Shown: positions 1 to 9,225 of the stretch, in pieces
Position numbering within the stretch: the first letter of the stretch is position 1
Layout of the letters: the number at the start of each line of letters is the position of its first letter
Source: Nocardiopsis listeri NBRC 13360
GTDB taxonomy: Bacteria; Actinomycetota; Actinomycetes; Streptosporangiales; Streptosporangiaceae
Assembly: GCF_001570765.1 (NCBI RefSeq)
Contig: NZ_BCSH01000061.1
Span: forward strand, 1-50,704
Reading direction: 5' to 3'
DNA: 50,704 nucleotides
Made by a program: the position numbers and the translations under genes
The notes under the pieces: generated by a model
Databases searched by the model: none
What the model saw: the letters and a program-made list of their open reading frames with translations, nothing else
What the model was told of the DNA's origin: nothing

Positions 1-34
1 CCGACATCCACACCCACCCCTTGGAATCACTCAT

Positions 35-862
35 CTAGGGAAGCGCGGCCCGACGCTTCAGCTCGGTCTCGCCGGCGGCGCGCATGGCGGCGACCGGAAC
101 GTCCGTGGTCCCCGTCATCAGGCGGACCTGGGCCACGGCCTGGTGCAGCAACATCGGGAACCCGCCGACCACACGTCCGCCCCGGTCGTTCACCGACTCG
201 GCCGCCTTGGTGGGCCAGGGCGCGTAGACGACGTCGAACAGGTCGGCGCGGCTCGCGGACAAGGATTCGGCGTGGGCGTCGGTAGCACCGGAGGGCAGGG
301 TGGACATCACCAGGTCGGCGTCCAGGTACCGTTCCGCCTCGGCCAGCGGGGCCACCTCGATCGGAACACCGAGTCGCCCGGCCGCCGCGACCACCTCTCC
401 GGTACGGGCGGTGCTGCGGGCCAGCACCGTAACGGCGCCGACCTCCCCCAGCTCACGCAGTGCCGCCAGGGCGGAGGCCGCGGTGGCCCCCGCCCCCAGG
501 ACGACCGTGTCGCGCGGGGCGGTGACGCCCGCCTCGCTCAGCGCGACCGCGATGCCCTCGACGTCGGTGTTGTACGCCGACCACCCGTCGTCGTCCCGGA
601 CCATCGTGTTGGCCCCGCCCACCTGGGTGGACAGGTCACTGACCCGCGCGGCCAGTTCCATGGCCCGACGCTTGAGCGGCATGGTCAGGGACAGACCGAC
701 CCAGTCGTCGTAGAGCCCGGAGAGGAAGGGGGCCAGCCCCTTCTCGTCACACTCGTGCCGACCGTAGGACCACTCGGTCAGGCCCATGGCCTCGTAGGCG
801 GCGGTGTGCAGGATCGGGGACAGGGAGTGCGCGACCGGCGACCCCAGGACCGCGGCTCGCAT
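35..862 (-). CDS. aroE: Shikimate dehydrogenase (NADP+)
   Basis: Reduces 3-dehydroshikimate to shikimate in aromatic amino acid synthesis. The 275-residue protein has the usual family length. The shikimate-binding S-x-S motif is at about residues 13-15 (HSLSP), the catalytic lysine in LTMPLKR is near residue 64, the NT pair is in GGANTMV, and YNTD supplies the catalytic Asp near 100. The nucleotide-binding loop GAGATA is at about 124-129. The ATG overlaps the stop of mltG as TGATG, so the gene is probably translated by coupling and is the last visible member of ruvX-mltG-aroE. No other aro gene is visible; the window ends 34 bases beyond its stop. Function is secure from the motifs. Confidence 0.95.
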   Translation of the reverse strand: MRAAVLGSPVAHSLSPILHTAAYEAMGLTEWSYGRHECDEKGLAPFLSGLYDDWVGLSLTMPLKRRAMELAARVSDLSTQVGGANTMVRDDDGWSAYNTDVEGIAVALSEAGVTAPRDTVVLGAGATAASALAALRELGEVGAVTVLARSTARTGEVVAAAGRLGVPIEVAPLAEAERYLDADLVMSTLPSGATDAHAESLSASRADLFDVVYAPWPTKAAESVNDRGGRVVGGFPMLLHQAVAQVRLMTGTTDVPVAAMRAAGETELKRRAALP

Positions 863-3078
863 CAGCTCCCGTCACCGCCCCAGGTCTCCTCGAAACGATC
901 CTTGAGGACCTCGAACTCCTCGTGGGTCTCGGCGAACTCGGTGACACCGTTCTCGGGGTCGGTGGCCACGAAGTACAGCCACTCCCCTTCCTCCGGTTCC
1001 AAGGCCGCCCTGATGGCGTCCTCACCCGGGGCCACGAACGGGCCCGGGACCAAACCGGTCTTGTGGTAGGTGTCGAATCCGCTGTCGTCGGCCTCGCAGG
1101 CGGCCAGCTGTTCGCTGTTCAGCGCGATGCCGTACTCACCGATCGCGTAGAAGCAGGTGCTGTCCATCTGCAACGGCATGTCGATGTCGAGCCGGTTGTG
1201 GACGACTCGGGAGATCTTGGGCATGTCCTCGGCGCTGCCGCTCTCCGCCTGGACGATGGAGGCGATCGCCATCACCTCGTTGGCGTCGTAGCCGAGCGTC
1301 TCGGCCTCTCCCTCCAGGTCCAGCTCCTCGCTCACCTGACGGTGCTGGGTGACCATGGTGCGCAGCATGGACGCGGCATCGGTCTCGGGCTCGAACCGGT
1401 AGGTGGACGGGAACAGGTAACCCTCGGGCCCTTCGACGGCGTAGTCCGGCAGACCAAGGTCGTCGGTTCGGGCGTAGGCCTCCTCCAGCTCCTCCCGGCT
1501 CACACCCGTGTTCTCGGCCAGCGCGTCCAGTATCTGGTCGCCGCGCAGCCCCTCACGGATGGTGACCCGACCGCCGACACGGCTGTCGGGGTCGAACAGG
1601 GCGGCCACGGCGGCCTCCCCGCTCATGCCCTCGGCCAGGGAATAGGTGCCGGGGGTGAGCTCCCCGCCGGACTCACCGAGCGCGTTGGTGAAGGCTCGGC
1701 TACTGGCCACGACGCCCTGGTCGACCAGGACGGCGGCGACGGAACCGCCGCTCTGCCCGCTCTCGACGGTGATGACGACCTCGCCGGAACCGGTCCCATC
1801 GAAGTCCTCCGGGAAAACGTAGTTCCGCATGACCACGAAACCGCCACCGGCGATGACCAGCATCAGGACGAGGGCGAGCAGGATCGTCGGGCCCTTGCGC
1901 CTGCGGCGCGGCGCACGGCCACCGCCCTTGCCCGATCCGTGCCGCTTGGCCTGGGCTTTCTTCGCGGCCTTGAGACGCTTGCGATTGGCCCGGCTGTTGC
2001 CGTAGGAGGCGGCGATGTCCTCGAGGCTGTCCTCCTCGTAGTCGTCCTCCTCCGCTTCCGCTTCGGGCTCCGGCTCGATCGGCTCCGGTTCGGGTTCGGG
2101 TTCGTTTCGGCGGCCTCGGCGCCGGCCACGACGGGGCCGGGGTTCCTCCTCCTCGTCGGGCAGAGGAAGGGCACCGGTGGAGGTGCGAGGCTCCTCCTGG
2201 TCACGGGGGTCCTCGGGAAGATCGGGAAGGGGGAAGGCACCGCTACCCGGTTCGGCCGCGCGCCTACGGCGGCCGCGGCGGGGTCCTGGTTCGACGAAGG
2301 CGTCGCTGTCCGGCCCGTTCTCGAAGGAACCGGTGTCGAAGGAACCGGTGTCGTTACGGGCTCCGCCGGAGGCCGCGAAGGACCCGGTGTCGGTGGGTTC
2401 CTCCTCGGCGGCGCGACGGGCGCGGCGTCGGCCACGACGTCCGGTCGGCTCCTCGGGAACGGCCTCGAACGCGCCGGTTTCACGAGGGCGTTCGTCGTCC
2501 TTGGCCCGACGACGGCGTGCGCGACGGCCCTTGGGCTGCTCCTCGGGTTCGTCGGCGAAGAAGGCGGGGGTGGGTTCGTCCTCGTCGTCGCCCCACAGGG
2601 GCGAGCGGGCCTCGGGGGGCTCCTCCTGGCGCGCGCGACGGGCCCTTCGAGGCGGCTGCTCCGCCGGGGGCTCCTCGGGGCGGGGGCGTCCGGGCGTCTG
2701 GGGGGCTCCGCCCAGGCCGGCCAGGGCGGCGAGTGCCTCCTGTGTGGGGTCGGCTCCGGGCCTTTGGTGGCTCCCCGTGTCGACGGGCCCGGGCTGGGAT
2801 CGCTGCCCGCCGCGGGCCGCGCGGCTGCCGCGCAGCGCGTCGGCGGCACCGAAACGGCGCGGGGGTTGTTCACCGGGGGTGGGGGGACCGGTATGCCGGA
2901 ACTCACCCGTGCCCGGTGCTTCGTTCCAGGCGTTCCGTCCTGGTTCGGGGCGTGCCCGGCGTCCTCGTGACGGAGGTTGAGCGGGCAGGGGGTCGCTCAA
3001 CGGGTCGTAGTCGTAGCCACCTTGCCGGTCGGCACGGCCACGGTAGGGACTATCGGGGTAGTCATCCCTGTCGGTCAT
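862..3078 (-). CDS. mltG: Endolytic murein transglycosylase MltG (YceG family) with long disordered N-terminus
   Basis: Cleaves nascent glycan strands at the membrane and is thought to set strand length. The YceG/MltG domain covers about residues 470-738, with EGYLFPSTYRF at about 552-562, the catalytic glutamate in IASIVQAE (about E612), and VVHNRL..MPLQMDST. A single membrane helix is at about 398-418. The preceding ~390 residues are charged and low complexity: acidic/Pro blocks alternate with RRGRRR clusters and with repeated TG[SA]F-type motifs (near 57, 101, 201, 231, 244, 249, 301). This tail is much longer than in E. coli MltG, although long tails are common in actinobacteria. The ATG overlaps the ruvX stop as ATGA. 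Function is confident; the role of the tail is unknown. Confidence 0.93.
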   Translation of the reverse strand: MTDRDDYPDSPYRGRADRQGGYDYDPLSDPLPAQPPSRGRRARPEPGRNAWNEAPGTGEFRHTGPPTPGEQPPRRFGAADALRGSRAARGGQRSQPGPVDTGSHQRPGADPTQEALAALAGLGGAPQTPGRPRPEEPPAEQPPRRARRARQEEPPEARSPLWGDDEDEPTPAFFADEPEEQPKGRRARRRRAKDDERPRETGAFEAVPEEPTGRRGRRRARRAAEEEPTDTGSFAASGGARNDTGSFDTGSFENGPDSDAFVEPGPRRGRRRRAAEPGSGAFPLPDLPEDPRDQEEPRTSTGALPLPDEEEEPRPRRGRRRGRRNEPEPEPEPIEPEPEAEAEEDDYEEDSLEDIAASYGNSRANRKRLKAAKKAQAKRHGSGKGGGRAPRRRRKGPTILLALVLMLVIAGGGFVVMRNYVFPEDFDGTGSGEVVITVESGQSGGSVAAVLVDQGVVASSRAFTNALGESGGELTPGTYSLAEGMSGEAAVAALFDPDSRVGGRVTIREGLRGDQILDALAENTGVSREELEEAYARTDDLGLPDYAVEGPEGYLFPSTYRFEPETDAASMLRTMVTQHRQVSEELDLEGEAETLGYDANEVMAIASIVQAESGSAEDMPKISRVVHNRLDIDMPLQMDSTCFYAIGEYGIALNSEQLAACEADDSGFDTYHKTGLVPGPFVAPGEDAIRAALEPEEGEWLYFVATDPENGVTEFAETHEEFEVLKDRFEETWGGDGS

Positions 3079-3563
3079 GAATCTCCCTGGCTGGCACGGA
3101 CGATCTCGCCCGGGGGATGGCCTGTCGACCGTTCCTGGTCCAAGGCACTCTGCAACAGGACGGTGGCCGCCGCCTGGTCGATCACGGAACGGCGGGCACG
3201 GCCGCCCTTGGCGCCCTTCTTACCGAAGGAGGCTCCGGCGAGCAGTTGGCCCTGGGCGGTCACCGTGGTGAGTCGTTCGTCCACGAGCCTGACGGGGACG
3301 GGGTCGAGGAGCCGGACCAAGGAGTTCGCGAACTCGCGAGCGGACCGGGCCGCCGGTCCCTCCTTGCCGGACAGTGATGCAGGGTAACCCACGACGACCT
3401 CGCGGGCCTCCTTCTCCAGTACGAGAAGGGCGATGCGCTGGGTGTCCCCCTTCCCGCGAGGGATCGTTTCGACGGGGCTGGCGAGCATTCCGCTCGGGTC
3501 GCTGGCCGCGACGCCGATACGGGCGTCACCGGGGTCGACCGCCAATCGGACTCCATGCCTCAC
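3075..3563 (-). CDS. ruvX: RuvX/YqgF-family RNase H-fold nuclease (pre-16S rRNA nuclease / putative Holliday junction resolvase)
   Basis: A 162-residue RNase H-fold protein. The first acidic residue lies in LAVDPGDARIGVA, followed by VVGYPASLSGKEG, VRLVDERLTTVTAQ and the C-terminal SVIDQAAATVLLQ with its conserved Asp. Family members process 16S rRNA 5' ends; the resolvase role is historical. The reading frame stays open upstream to 3947, but the GTG at 3563 fits the family N-terminus (VRHGVRLAVDPG), and the extra upstream peptide is unlike any known domain. The 3' end overlaps mltG by ATGA. The alaS-ruvX-mltG-aroE order is conserved in actinobacteria. The start codon is the uncertain part. 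Confidence 0.9.
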   Translation of the reverse strand: MRHGVRLAVDPGDARIGVAASDPSGMLASPVETIPRGKGDTQRIALLVLEKEAREVVVGYPASLSGKEGPAARSAREFANSLVRLLDPVPVRLVDERLTTVTAQGQLLAGASFGKKGAKGGRARRSVIDQAAATVLLQSALDQERSTGHPPGEIVRASQGDS

Positions 3564-4058
3564 GAGGACGCCTCTTCCGATGCGGTGGCGTAGTGCGGAG
3601 GGGCTGTGCGGTCGACGGCACAGCACCGCTGTTGGGAGATCCTCAACACGGTGGTCCTGTTCATCAGCGGGATCGCGGGAAGGCCGCGCAGACAGCCATG
3701 GGGTTCGGCTGTGGCGCGCCACAGTATGCCCGATTCGATGACGGTGCGCAGCCTCGGTCTCGGCAACCGTCGGCTCGGGGTTCTCCGACCGGGTGGAGGG
3801 CCTCGTGTCGGGCTGCGGCGGGTGTCCAAGGCGAACACGTACCGTCCGAGTGTAGATCACCCGGGCTCCACATCGAGTCGGACCGGCAGGCCCGGTCGGG
3901 TTCGGTACGGTCACGGATTCGGCCCATGAGAACAACCACATAACCACGGAGAGTCACAATACGGGTGGTTCGGGTCTTGGTCATGGAGCGTGGACCTCCG
4001 GAGTGGCGAACGCCCCGCGCGGTCTCCTCCCGGATCCACGCGGGGCGTCTCAGGTGTC
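3564..4058. other. Gene-poor interval between alaS and ruvX
   Basis: About 495 bases with no convincing gene. Several frames stay open but their translations are basic, low complexity and match nothing I know. The interval has an alaS terminator hairpin (4010-4048) and, near 3900-3960, a less GC-rich patch that could hold a ruvX promoter. I could not identify convincing -35/-10 elements. Confidence 0.5.
4010..4048 (-). terminator. Hairpin downstream of alaS
   Basis: A perfect 10-bp inverted repeat (ACGCCCCGCG at 4010-4019, complement at 4039-4048) with a 19-base loop, starting 11 bases after the alaS stop. There is no T-run, as usual for high-GC actinobacterial terminators. Confidence 0.6.
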
Positions 4059-6725
4059 TCAGGCGCCGGCCACGCGCGCCTCGACGGCGCGCAGGGCCTC
4101 GTCCACCTTGCTCGCGTCGCTGCCACCGCCCTGGGCGATGTCGGGCTTGCCGCCACCACCGCCGCCGAGGGCACGGGCCGCGACGCCCACCAGGTCACCC
4201 GCCTTGATCCCGGCCTTCTGGGCGGCCTTGTTCGTGGCGATCACCACGACAGGGCGGTCCTTGGGCACCGCGGTCATCGAGACGACCACGGGCTCGTCCT
4301 CACCCAGACGGCCACGCACGTCCAGCACCAGTTTGCGCAGGTCGTCCCCGCTCGCGCCCTCGGGTGCCTCGGTGGCCACGACCAGCGTCGAACCGTGCCG
4401 GCGCGCGCCCTTGGCGATCTCGCCGGCGGCCTGGAGCACCTGGGTCGCGCGCAGCTTCTCGATCTCCTTCTCCGCGGCGCGCAGCCGGGAGACCATGGAG
4501 TCGATCCGCTCGGGCAACTCCTCACGCGGGGTCTTGAGCTGTTCGGAGAGTTGACCGACCAGTGCAGACTCCTTGGACAGGCGTTTGAAGGCGTCCACGC
4601 CCACGGCCGCTTCGACACGTCGCACGCCCGAACCGATGGAGGACTCCCCCAACAGCTTGACGATGCCGAGCTTGGCGGTGGAACCCACGTGGGTGCCGCC
4701 GCACAGCTCGACGGAGTAGTCACTCATCTCCACGACGCGGACCCGGTCGCCGTACTTCTCGCCGAACATGGCCAGGGCGCCCATCTTCAGCGCCTCGTCC
4801 AGGCTCTTCTCCTCGGTCTGGACCGAGATGTCCCCGCCCAGGACGGTGTTGACCTCGTCCTCGACCTCGGCCAGGCGGCCGCCGCCCAGAGCGCTGTCCG
4901 CGGTGAAGTCGAAGCGCAGCCGGCCGGGGCTGTTCTCCGAACCCGCCTGGCCCGCTGTGGGGCCGAGCGCGTTGCGCAGCGCCGAGTGGATGAGGTGGGT
5001 GGCCGAGTGGGAGCGCTCGATGGCGTGCCTGCGTCCGGTGTCGATGGACGCGTGCACGGTGTCGTCCAGGACGACCTCGCCCGAGCGCACGGTGCCGCGG
5101 TGCACGAACAGACCCGGTAGGGGCTTTTGCACGTCCTCGATGTCGACGACACCGCGCCCGTCCACGGTCAGGGTGCCCTTGTCGGCGAGCTGACCACCGC
5201 TCTCCGCGTAGAACGGGGTGCGGTCCAGGACGATCTCGACCTGCTCACCCGCCTTCGCGGCCGGCGCGCCCTCACCGTCCACGACGATGCCCTTGACGTG
5301 GGACTCGCTGTCGGAGTCGGAGTAGCCCAGGAAGTCGGTGTCGCCCGCCTCTTCGTGCATCCGCCCGTAGAGGGAGATGTCGGCGTTGCCGAGCTTCTTG
5401 GCCTTGGCGTCGGCCTTGGCCGTGTCCTTCTGGCGCTGCATGAGCTCGCGGAAGGCGACCTCGTCCACGCTCAGACCCTGTTCGGAGGCCATCTCCAGGG
5501 TGAGGTCGATGGGGAAGCCGTAGGTGTCGTGGAGCTGGAAGGCGTCGGATCCGGACAGGACGGTTCCGCCCGCGGTGCGGGTGCGCTCGGCGGCCCGGCC
5601 GAACAGCGTGGTGCCCGCGCGCAGGGTTTCCGCGAAGTTCTTCTCCTCGTTGTCGATCACACTGTGGACCACGTCGGCCTTGTCGAGCAGGTCCGGGTAG
5701 ATGTCCTTCATCGCGTCGATGCCGACCGCGGTCAGCTCGTGCAGGAAGAAGGAGTCGGTGCCCGAGAGCAGACGCAGGTTGCGGATCGAGCGGCGCAGGA
5801 TACGGCGCAGCACGTAGCCGGCCTTCTCGTTGCCGGGCTTGACTCCGTCGCTCACCAGCATGACGGCGCTGCGCACGTGGTCGGCGACCACACGCAACAT
5901 CACGTCGGTGTCACCGTCGGTACCGTAGGTGGTTCCGGTGAGCTCCGCGGCGCGGTTCAGCACCCGACCCATGATGTCGGTCTCGTAGATGTTGTCGACG
6001 CCTTGCAGGACCGAGGCCAGGCGCTCCAGGCCCATGCCGGTGTCGATGTTCTTCTTGGGCAGATCGCCGAGGATCGGGTAGTCCTTGCCGCTGCCCTCAC
6101 CCCGCTCGTACTGCATGAAGACGAGGTTCCAGATCTCGATGTAGCGGTTGTCGTCCACCGCCGGACCGCCCTCGACGCCGTACTCGGGGCCGCGGTCGTA
6201 GAAGATCTCGGAGCAGGGGCCACAGGGGCCGGGCACCCCCATGTCCCAGTAGTTCTCGTCCATGCCCAGGCGCTGGATGCGCTCGGGGCGCACCCCCACC
6301 ACGTCCCGCCAGATCTGGGCGGCCTCGTCGTCGTCGAGGTAGACGGTGACCCACAGCTTCTCCGGGTCGATGCCGAAGCCACCCTGCTCGACGGGGGAGG
6401 TGAGGAGCTCCCACGCCAGCGGGATCGCCTTCTCCTTGAAGTAGTCACCGAAGGAGAAGTTGCCCAGCATCTGAAAGAAGGTGGCGTGCCGGGAGGTCTT
6501 GCCGACCTCTTCGATGTCGATGGTGCGGATGCACTTTTGAACGCTGGTCGCGGTGTCCCACGGGGCCGTGCGCTGACCCAGGAAGTAGGGCTTGAAGGGG
6601 ACCATGCCTGCGGGCACCAGCAGCAGAGTGGGGTCCTCGGCGATCAGGCTTGCCGAGGGCACCACGGTGTGTCCGTTCTTCTCGAAGAAACCGAGGAAGC
6701 GGCGCGCGATCTCTGCCGTCTCCAT
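4059..6725 (-). CDS. alaS: Alanyl-tRNA synthetase
   Basis: Charges tRNA-Ala. This 888-residue class II synthetase has the full domain set: the catalytic domain starts at [15 protein letters not shown], with class II motifs in [15 protein letters not shown] and GMGLERL. The editing domain has HSATHLIH and CGGTHVG (His/Cys zinc site), and a Gly-rich C-Ala domain ends the protein. The ATG at 6725 is preceded by a perfect AGGAGG, which decides it over in-frame upstream codons as far as 6893. Hairpins on both sides suggest an independent transcription unit. Confidence 0.97.
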   Translation of the reverse strand: METAEIARRFLGFFEKNGHTVVPSASLIAEDPTLLLVPAGMVPFKPYFLGQRTAPWDTATSVQKCIRTIDIEEVGKTSRHATFFQMLGNFSFGDYFKEKAIPLAWELLTSPVEQGGFGIDPEKLWVTVYLDDDEAAQIWRDVVGVRPERIQRLGMDENYWDMGVPGPCGPCSEIFYDRGPEYGVEGGPAVDDNRYIEIWNLVFMQYERGEGSGKDYPILGDLPKKNIDTGMGLERLASVLQGVDNIYETDIMGRVLNRAAELTGTTYGTDGDTDVMLRVVADHVRSAVMLVSDGVKPGNEKAGYVLRRILRRSIRNLRLLSGTDSFFLHELTAVGIDAMKDIYPDLLDKADVVHSVIDNEEKNFAETLRAGTTLFGRAAERTRTAGGTVLSGSDAFQLHDTYGFPIDLTLEMASEQGLSVDEVAFRELMQRQKDTAKADAKAKKLGNADISLYGRMHEEAGDTDFLGYSDSDSESHVKGIVVDGEGAPAAKAGEQVEIVLDRTPFYAESGGQLADKGTLTVDGRGVVDIEDVQKPLPGLFVHRGTVRSGEVVLDDTVHASIDTGRRHAIERSHSATHLIHSALRNALGPTAGQAGSENSPGRLRFDFTADSALGGGRLAEVEDEVNTVLGGDISVQTEEKSLDEALKMGALAMFGEKYGDRVRVVEMSDYSVELCGGTHVGSTAKLGIVKLLGESSIGSGVRRVEAAVGVDAFKRLSKESALVGQLSEQLKTPREELPERIDSMVSRLRAAEKEIEKLRATQVLQAAGEIAKGARRHGSTLVVATEAPEGASGDDLRKLVLDVRGRLGEDEPVVVSMTAVPKDRPVVVIATNKAAQKAGIKAGDLVGVAARALGGGGGGKPDIAQGGGSDASKVDEALRAVEARVAGA

Positions 6726-6944
6726 TGTGATGCCCTCCTGTTTTCGGCTCCGCCGCTGCGGACGGCGGCGGGGTCGTCCCTGAGTGGGACCGTGGTCACG
6801 CATGGTCGATAGGGGCCCATCGTAGAGGGGAACCCCGCGCCGGCGCGCATGGTTTGTCACCGCCGCCGAGGGTCCCGTGGGCCGGGACGACATCGACGGT
6901 CCGGTCGTTCCACCAGGCTATCGCCGTCGAGCACCGCCGCCGGA

Positions 6945-6985
6945 CCGTGGAACGCCCGTGGGGCCCGCCGAAGCGGGTTCCACGG
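6945..6985 (-). terminator. Hairpin downstream of the 7004-7399 membrane gene
   Basis: A 9-bp inverted repeat (CCGTGGAAC at 6945-6953 and GTTCCACGG at 6977-6985) with additional internal CCCG/CGGG pairing. It lies 18 bases after the stop of the upstream minus-strand gene and before the alaS leader, so it probably separates the two units. Confidence 0.55.
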
Positions 6986-7003
6986 GGTGGTCACCGGCAT
7001 CGT

Positions 7004-7399
7004 TCAGAGGCCGTAGTGGGCGCGCACCCGCGGTGTGAACGTCAGACCCGTCATCACGGTGTGGAAGTCCGGTGGGACCCCCGATGAGGAGTCCCCTGTG
7101 ACGACGAAGAGCAGTGGGAAGAGGGAGGCGGCGACGTTGAAAGCGACAACGCCCCGGAAGACGCCCTTCTTCCGACGGCCCATGAGCGCGGCGAGCGTGA
7201 CCGAGAAGACGCCGTAGCCCGATGCGATGAGGGCGGACACGACGCCCCATGCCCCGTAGGAGGCGAGTTCGGAGCCGAACAGGTACAGGGCTCCGAGGAA
7301 CAGTCCGAGGACGATTCCGATGGTGCCGCCGATGAACATCAGGGTGCGGACCACTCTCCCCTGCCCTGGGATGACGCTCACGCCCTGGAACACCGTCAT
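7004..7399 (-). CDS. Small integral membrane protein, paralogue of its upstream neighbour (DUF4064-like)
   Basis: A 131-residue protein with four likely membrane helices. It aligns with the adjacent upstream protein: VRTLMFIGGTIGIVLGLFLG matches VRVLMFIGGVCGLLFGALF, YGVFSVTLAALMGRR matches YGVVSIVLASIMGRR, and TPRVRAHY matches VPNTRAFY near the C-terminus. The pair is therefore a tandem duplication in which this copy lost a middle segment. The frame is open back to GTG 7483, but that extension runs through a 14-bp hairpin (7441-7476), so I prefer the ATG at 7399. A GTG at 7354 is also possible. No substrate or role can be inferred. Confidence 0.65.
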   Translation of the reverse strand: MTVFQGVSVIPGQGRVVRTLMFIGGTIGIVLGLFLGALYLFGSELASYGAWGVVSALIASGYGVFSVTLAALMGRRKKGVFRGVVAFNVAASLFPLLFVVTGDSSSGVPPDFHTVMTGLTFTPRVRAHYGL

Positions 7400-7440
7400 G
7401 GGAGGCGGGATCGGCGGGGGTGGTCGGCGCGGGACTTCGG

Positions 7441-7476
7441 CGCGCGGGGGCCGAACCGTGGGTCGGCCCCCGCGCG
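7441..7476 (-). terminator. Strong 14-bp hairpin between the two membrane paralogues
   Basis: A perfect 14-bp stem (7441-7454 with 7463-7476) and an 8-base loop. It begins 13 bases after the stop of the 7490-8041 gene and looks like a terminator or attenuator between the tandem paralogues. Confidence 0.6.
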
Positions 7477-7489
7477 AATCCACACCGGC

Positions 7490-8041
7490 TCAGTAGGCGC
7501 CCGGGTAGCCCGGGTACCCGGGGGCGGCCGGCTTGTTCTCGTAGAAGGCGCGCGTGTTGGGCACGACCATCAGGACGATCATGCCGATGGTGAAGAACAG
7601 CGGGATGATCGAGGCGAAGCCGCCGGTGATCACGGCCAGGACCAGGAGCAGCGCGGACAGGCCCTGGAAGACCACGATCGACCACATCACGCCGGCACTG
7701 CGACGGCCCATGATCGAGGCCAGGACGATGGACACCACCCCGTAGACGAACGGGATCGCGCCCATGACACCGAAGAACACCCCGGCTTCACCGCCGGAGA
7801 GCGGCAATCCGGCCTCGCCCATCCCGTCGAGAAAGTCCCGGCTGAACTGCCCCTCGCCGGAGGCCATCGCCGCGGCGAGCCAGAAGAGCGCGCCGAAGAG
7901 CAGCCCGCACACACCACCGATGAACATCAGGACCCGCACGGTGATGGCGGTCCCGGGCATCCCCGTGGGAGCCGGCGGGCCGGGCTGGTAGGCGTACGCT
8001 CCAGCGGCGTAGGGGTCGTCGGGTTGTTGCGGCGGATACAT
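7490..8041 (-). CDS. Membrane protein with Pro/Tyr-rich N-terminus (DUF4064-like)
   Basis: A 183-residue protein. The N-terminus (about residues 1-30) is rich in Pro, Tyr, Gly and Ala (YPPQQPDDPYAAGAYAYQPG), followed by four predicted membrane helices and a Gly/Pro/Tyr tail (PGYPGYPGAY). A hydrophilic loop after the first helix is absent from the downstream paralogue. The ATG has GGAGG upstream (GACGGAGGTTCGC). Such small actinobacterial membrane proteins are usually uncharacterised. It sits between the DUF948/DUF6167 pair and alaS, a place normally without them, so this looks like a lineage-specific insertion. Confidence 0.75.
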   Translation of the reverse strand: MYPPQQPDDPYAAGAYAYQPGPPAPTGMPGTAITVRVLMFIGGVCGLLFGALFWLAAAMASGEGQFSRDFLDGMGEAGLPLSGGEAGVFFGVMGAIPFVYGVVSIVLASIMGRRSAGVMWSIVVFQGLSALLLVLAVITGGFASIIPLFFTIGMIVLMVVPNTRAFYENKPAAPGYPGYPGAY

Positions 8042-8168
8042 GCGAACCTCCGTCTGTTCTACGGCTACTCCCAGAACCCTATAGAGGCACTCTTACCCAG
8101 GGTGAGACCGACCAGATGACAATTCTGGACATCTCGCAATAACTTCCAGAGCTTCCACTCACCATCAG

Positions 8169-8444
8169 TCACCGCTCGGCGACGTCGGTCTCCTCGTTCC
8201 CACGCACCGAACGCCTACCCGCCTTCGGAGAGTAGTGTCGCAGCAGCGCGGCCTCCTCCTCCCGAACGGCCTCGGCCAGGTCGTCGTTGAGCTCGCGTAG
8301 GGCGCCCTTGTACTCGCCGACACGGTTCTCCACCCGATCGGCGATGCCATTGGGGGTCAGCGCGTTGCGGGCCCGGTTGAGGCGGTGGACCACGTAACCG
8401 CCCACCACCGCCCCCGCGGCGACGTAGAACAGTCGGCCGATCAC
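8169..8444 (-). CDS. DUF6167-type small protein with N-terminal membrane anchor
   Basis: A 91-residue protein with a short N-terminal hydrophobic helix (IGRLFYVAAGAVVGGYVV) and a charged, probably coiled-coil remainder (VGEYKGALRELNDDLAEAVREEE). The GTG overlaps the stop of the upstream DUF948 gene (GTGA) and has GGAG ahead of it, so the two are coupled. This pair beside alaS is conserved in actinobacteria. Its function is unknown; membrane or envelope association is an inference. Confidence 0.8.
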   Translation of the reverse strand: MIGRLFYVAAGAVVGGYVVHRLNRARNALTPNGIADRVENRVGEYKGALRELNDDLAEAVREEEAALLRHYSPKAGRRSVRGNEETDVAER

Positions 8445-8833
8445 CGGTTCTCCTTCCGTCGACGTCCCCGCATCACGGCCAAGGCCTTGCGCCGCCCCAG
8501 GACCTGACGGATGGCGTAGGAGAACGAGGCGACCCTCACCAACGGCCCGGTGAACACCGAACGGGTCAGCGCGGTCATCGTGGAGACGTCCTCGGAGGAG
8601 GCCTGCACGTTGGCGGTGATCTCCTCCACACGTTCCAGCGAGGTGTGGGTGCGTTCCATGGTGGAGGCCACGTCGTCCAGGAGCGGCGGGGTACGTTCGC
8701 CCAACTCGGAGACGACCTTGGTGGTCTCGTTGATGAGCTTGATCAGTTTGACGAGCGCCACGCACATGAACGTGGCCAGCACCGCCCAGACCACCGCGGC
8801 GACGAGCGCGGCGACCTCTCCTCCGGTCAGCAT
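8441..8833 (-). CDS. DUF948 domain membrane protein
   Basis: A 130-residue protein: an N-terminal membrane helix (MLTGGEVAALVAAVVWAVLATFMCV) followed by an amphipathic coiled-coil region (LINETTKVVSELGERTPPLLDDVASTMERTHTSLERVEEI), and a basic C-terminal end (RGRRRKENR). This is the DUF948 layout, related to the helical region of chemoreceptors. The start is set at the ATG at 8833 with GGAG in front; longer in-frame versions would add a basic non-conserved peptide. It is coupled to the downstream DUF6167 gene. The function is not known. Confidence 0.85.
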   Translation of the reverse strand: MLTGGEVAALVAAVVWAVLATFMCVALVKLIKLINETTKVVSELGERTPPLLDDVASTMERTHTSLERVEEITANVQASSEDVSTMTALTRSVFTGPLVRVASFSYAIRQVLGRRKALAVMRGRRRKENR

Positions 8834-9225
8834 TGAGGCTCCGTAGGCAGATAGACAGGGTTGCTTCGAGGGTGTGCGAACGCGCCTTGGGCGAGTACGG
8901 GGCACACGGGGGCGAGGGGAACCGACGATCGCGCCGGGTCGGATCTCCCGGTCCGGGAACGTCGCGGGGCCCGGTAGGGGCCGGGGACGAGCCGGTTTCG
9001 GCCGACCCTATCGTGTCCACCCCACGTCCGCTCGGGCTCACCACGGTGTGCCGGGAACCCGTTGGGGCGAGAGGCCCACCACCCTGCCTTCCCCCTGACC
9101 GGTGGAGGTCGCGGGGATCGACGAGATCACGGTCTTCCGCGAGGATCACTCCAGAGCGGGATCTTCACTACGATGTCCGGACACCACGCCGCCCGCCTGC
9201 CAATGGAAGCACCGACAGGACACCC
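8834..9225. other. Divergent intergenic region, DUF948 / pseudokinase
   Basis: 392 bases between divergent genes. It should hold both promoters. On the plus strand TACGAT at 9169-9174 is a reasonable -10 for the pseudokinase gene, without a clear -35. No RNA gene or strong hairpin was recognised. Confidence 0.4.

Noticed and set aside
3664..3984. Possible small gene between alaS and ruvX
   Set aside because: No Shine-Dalgarno, no recognisable protein, and Arg/Pro/Cys-rich content typical of a spurious frame.
6726..6944. T-box leader before alaS
   Set aside because: No T-box core sequence or specifier structure was found; in actinobacteria T-boxes are mainly seen with ileS.
8445..9149. Longer N-terminus for the DUF6167 gene
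   Set aside because: It would run antiparallel through the divergent promoter region and the DUF948 gene frame; the GTG at 8444 with GGAG and GTGA coupling is far better.
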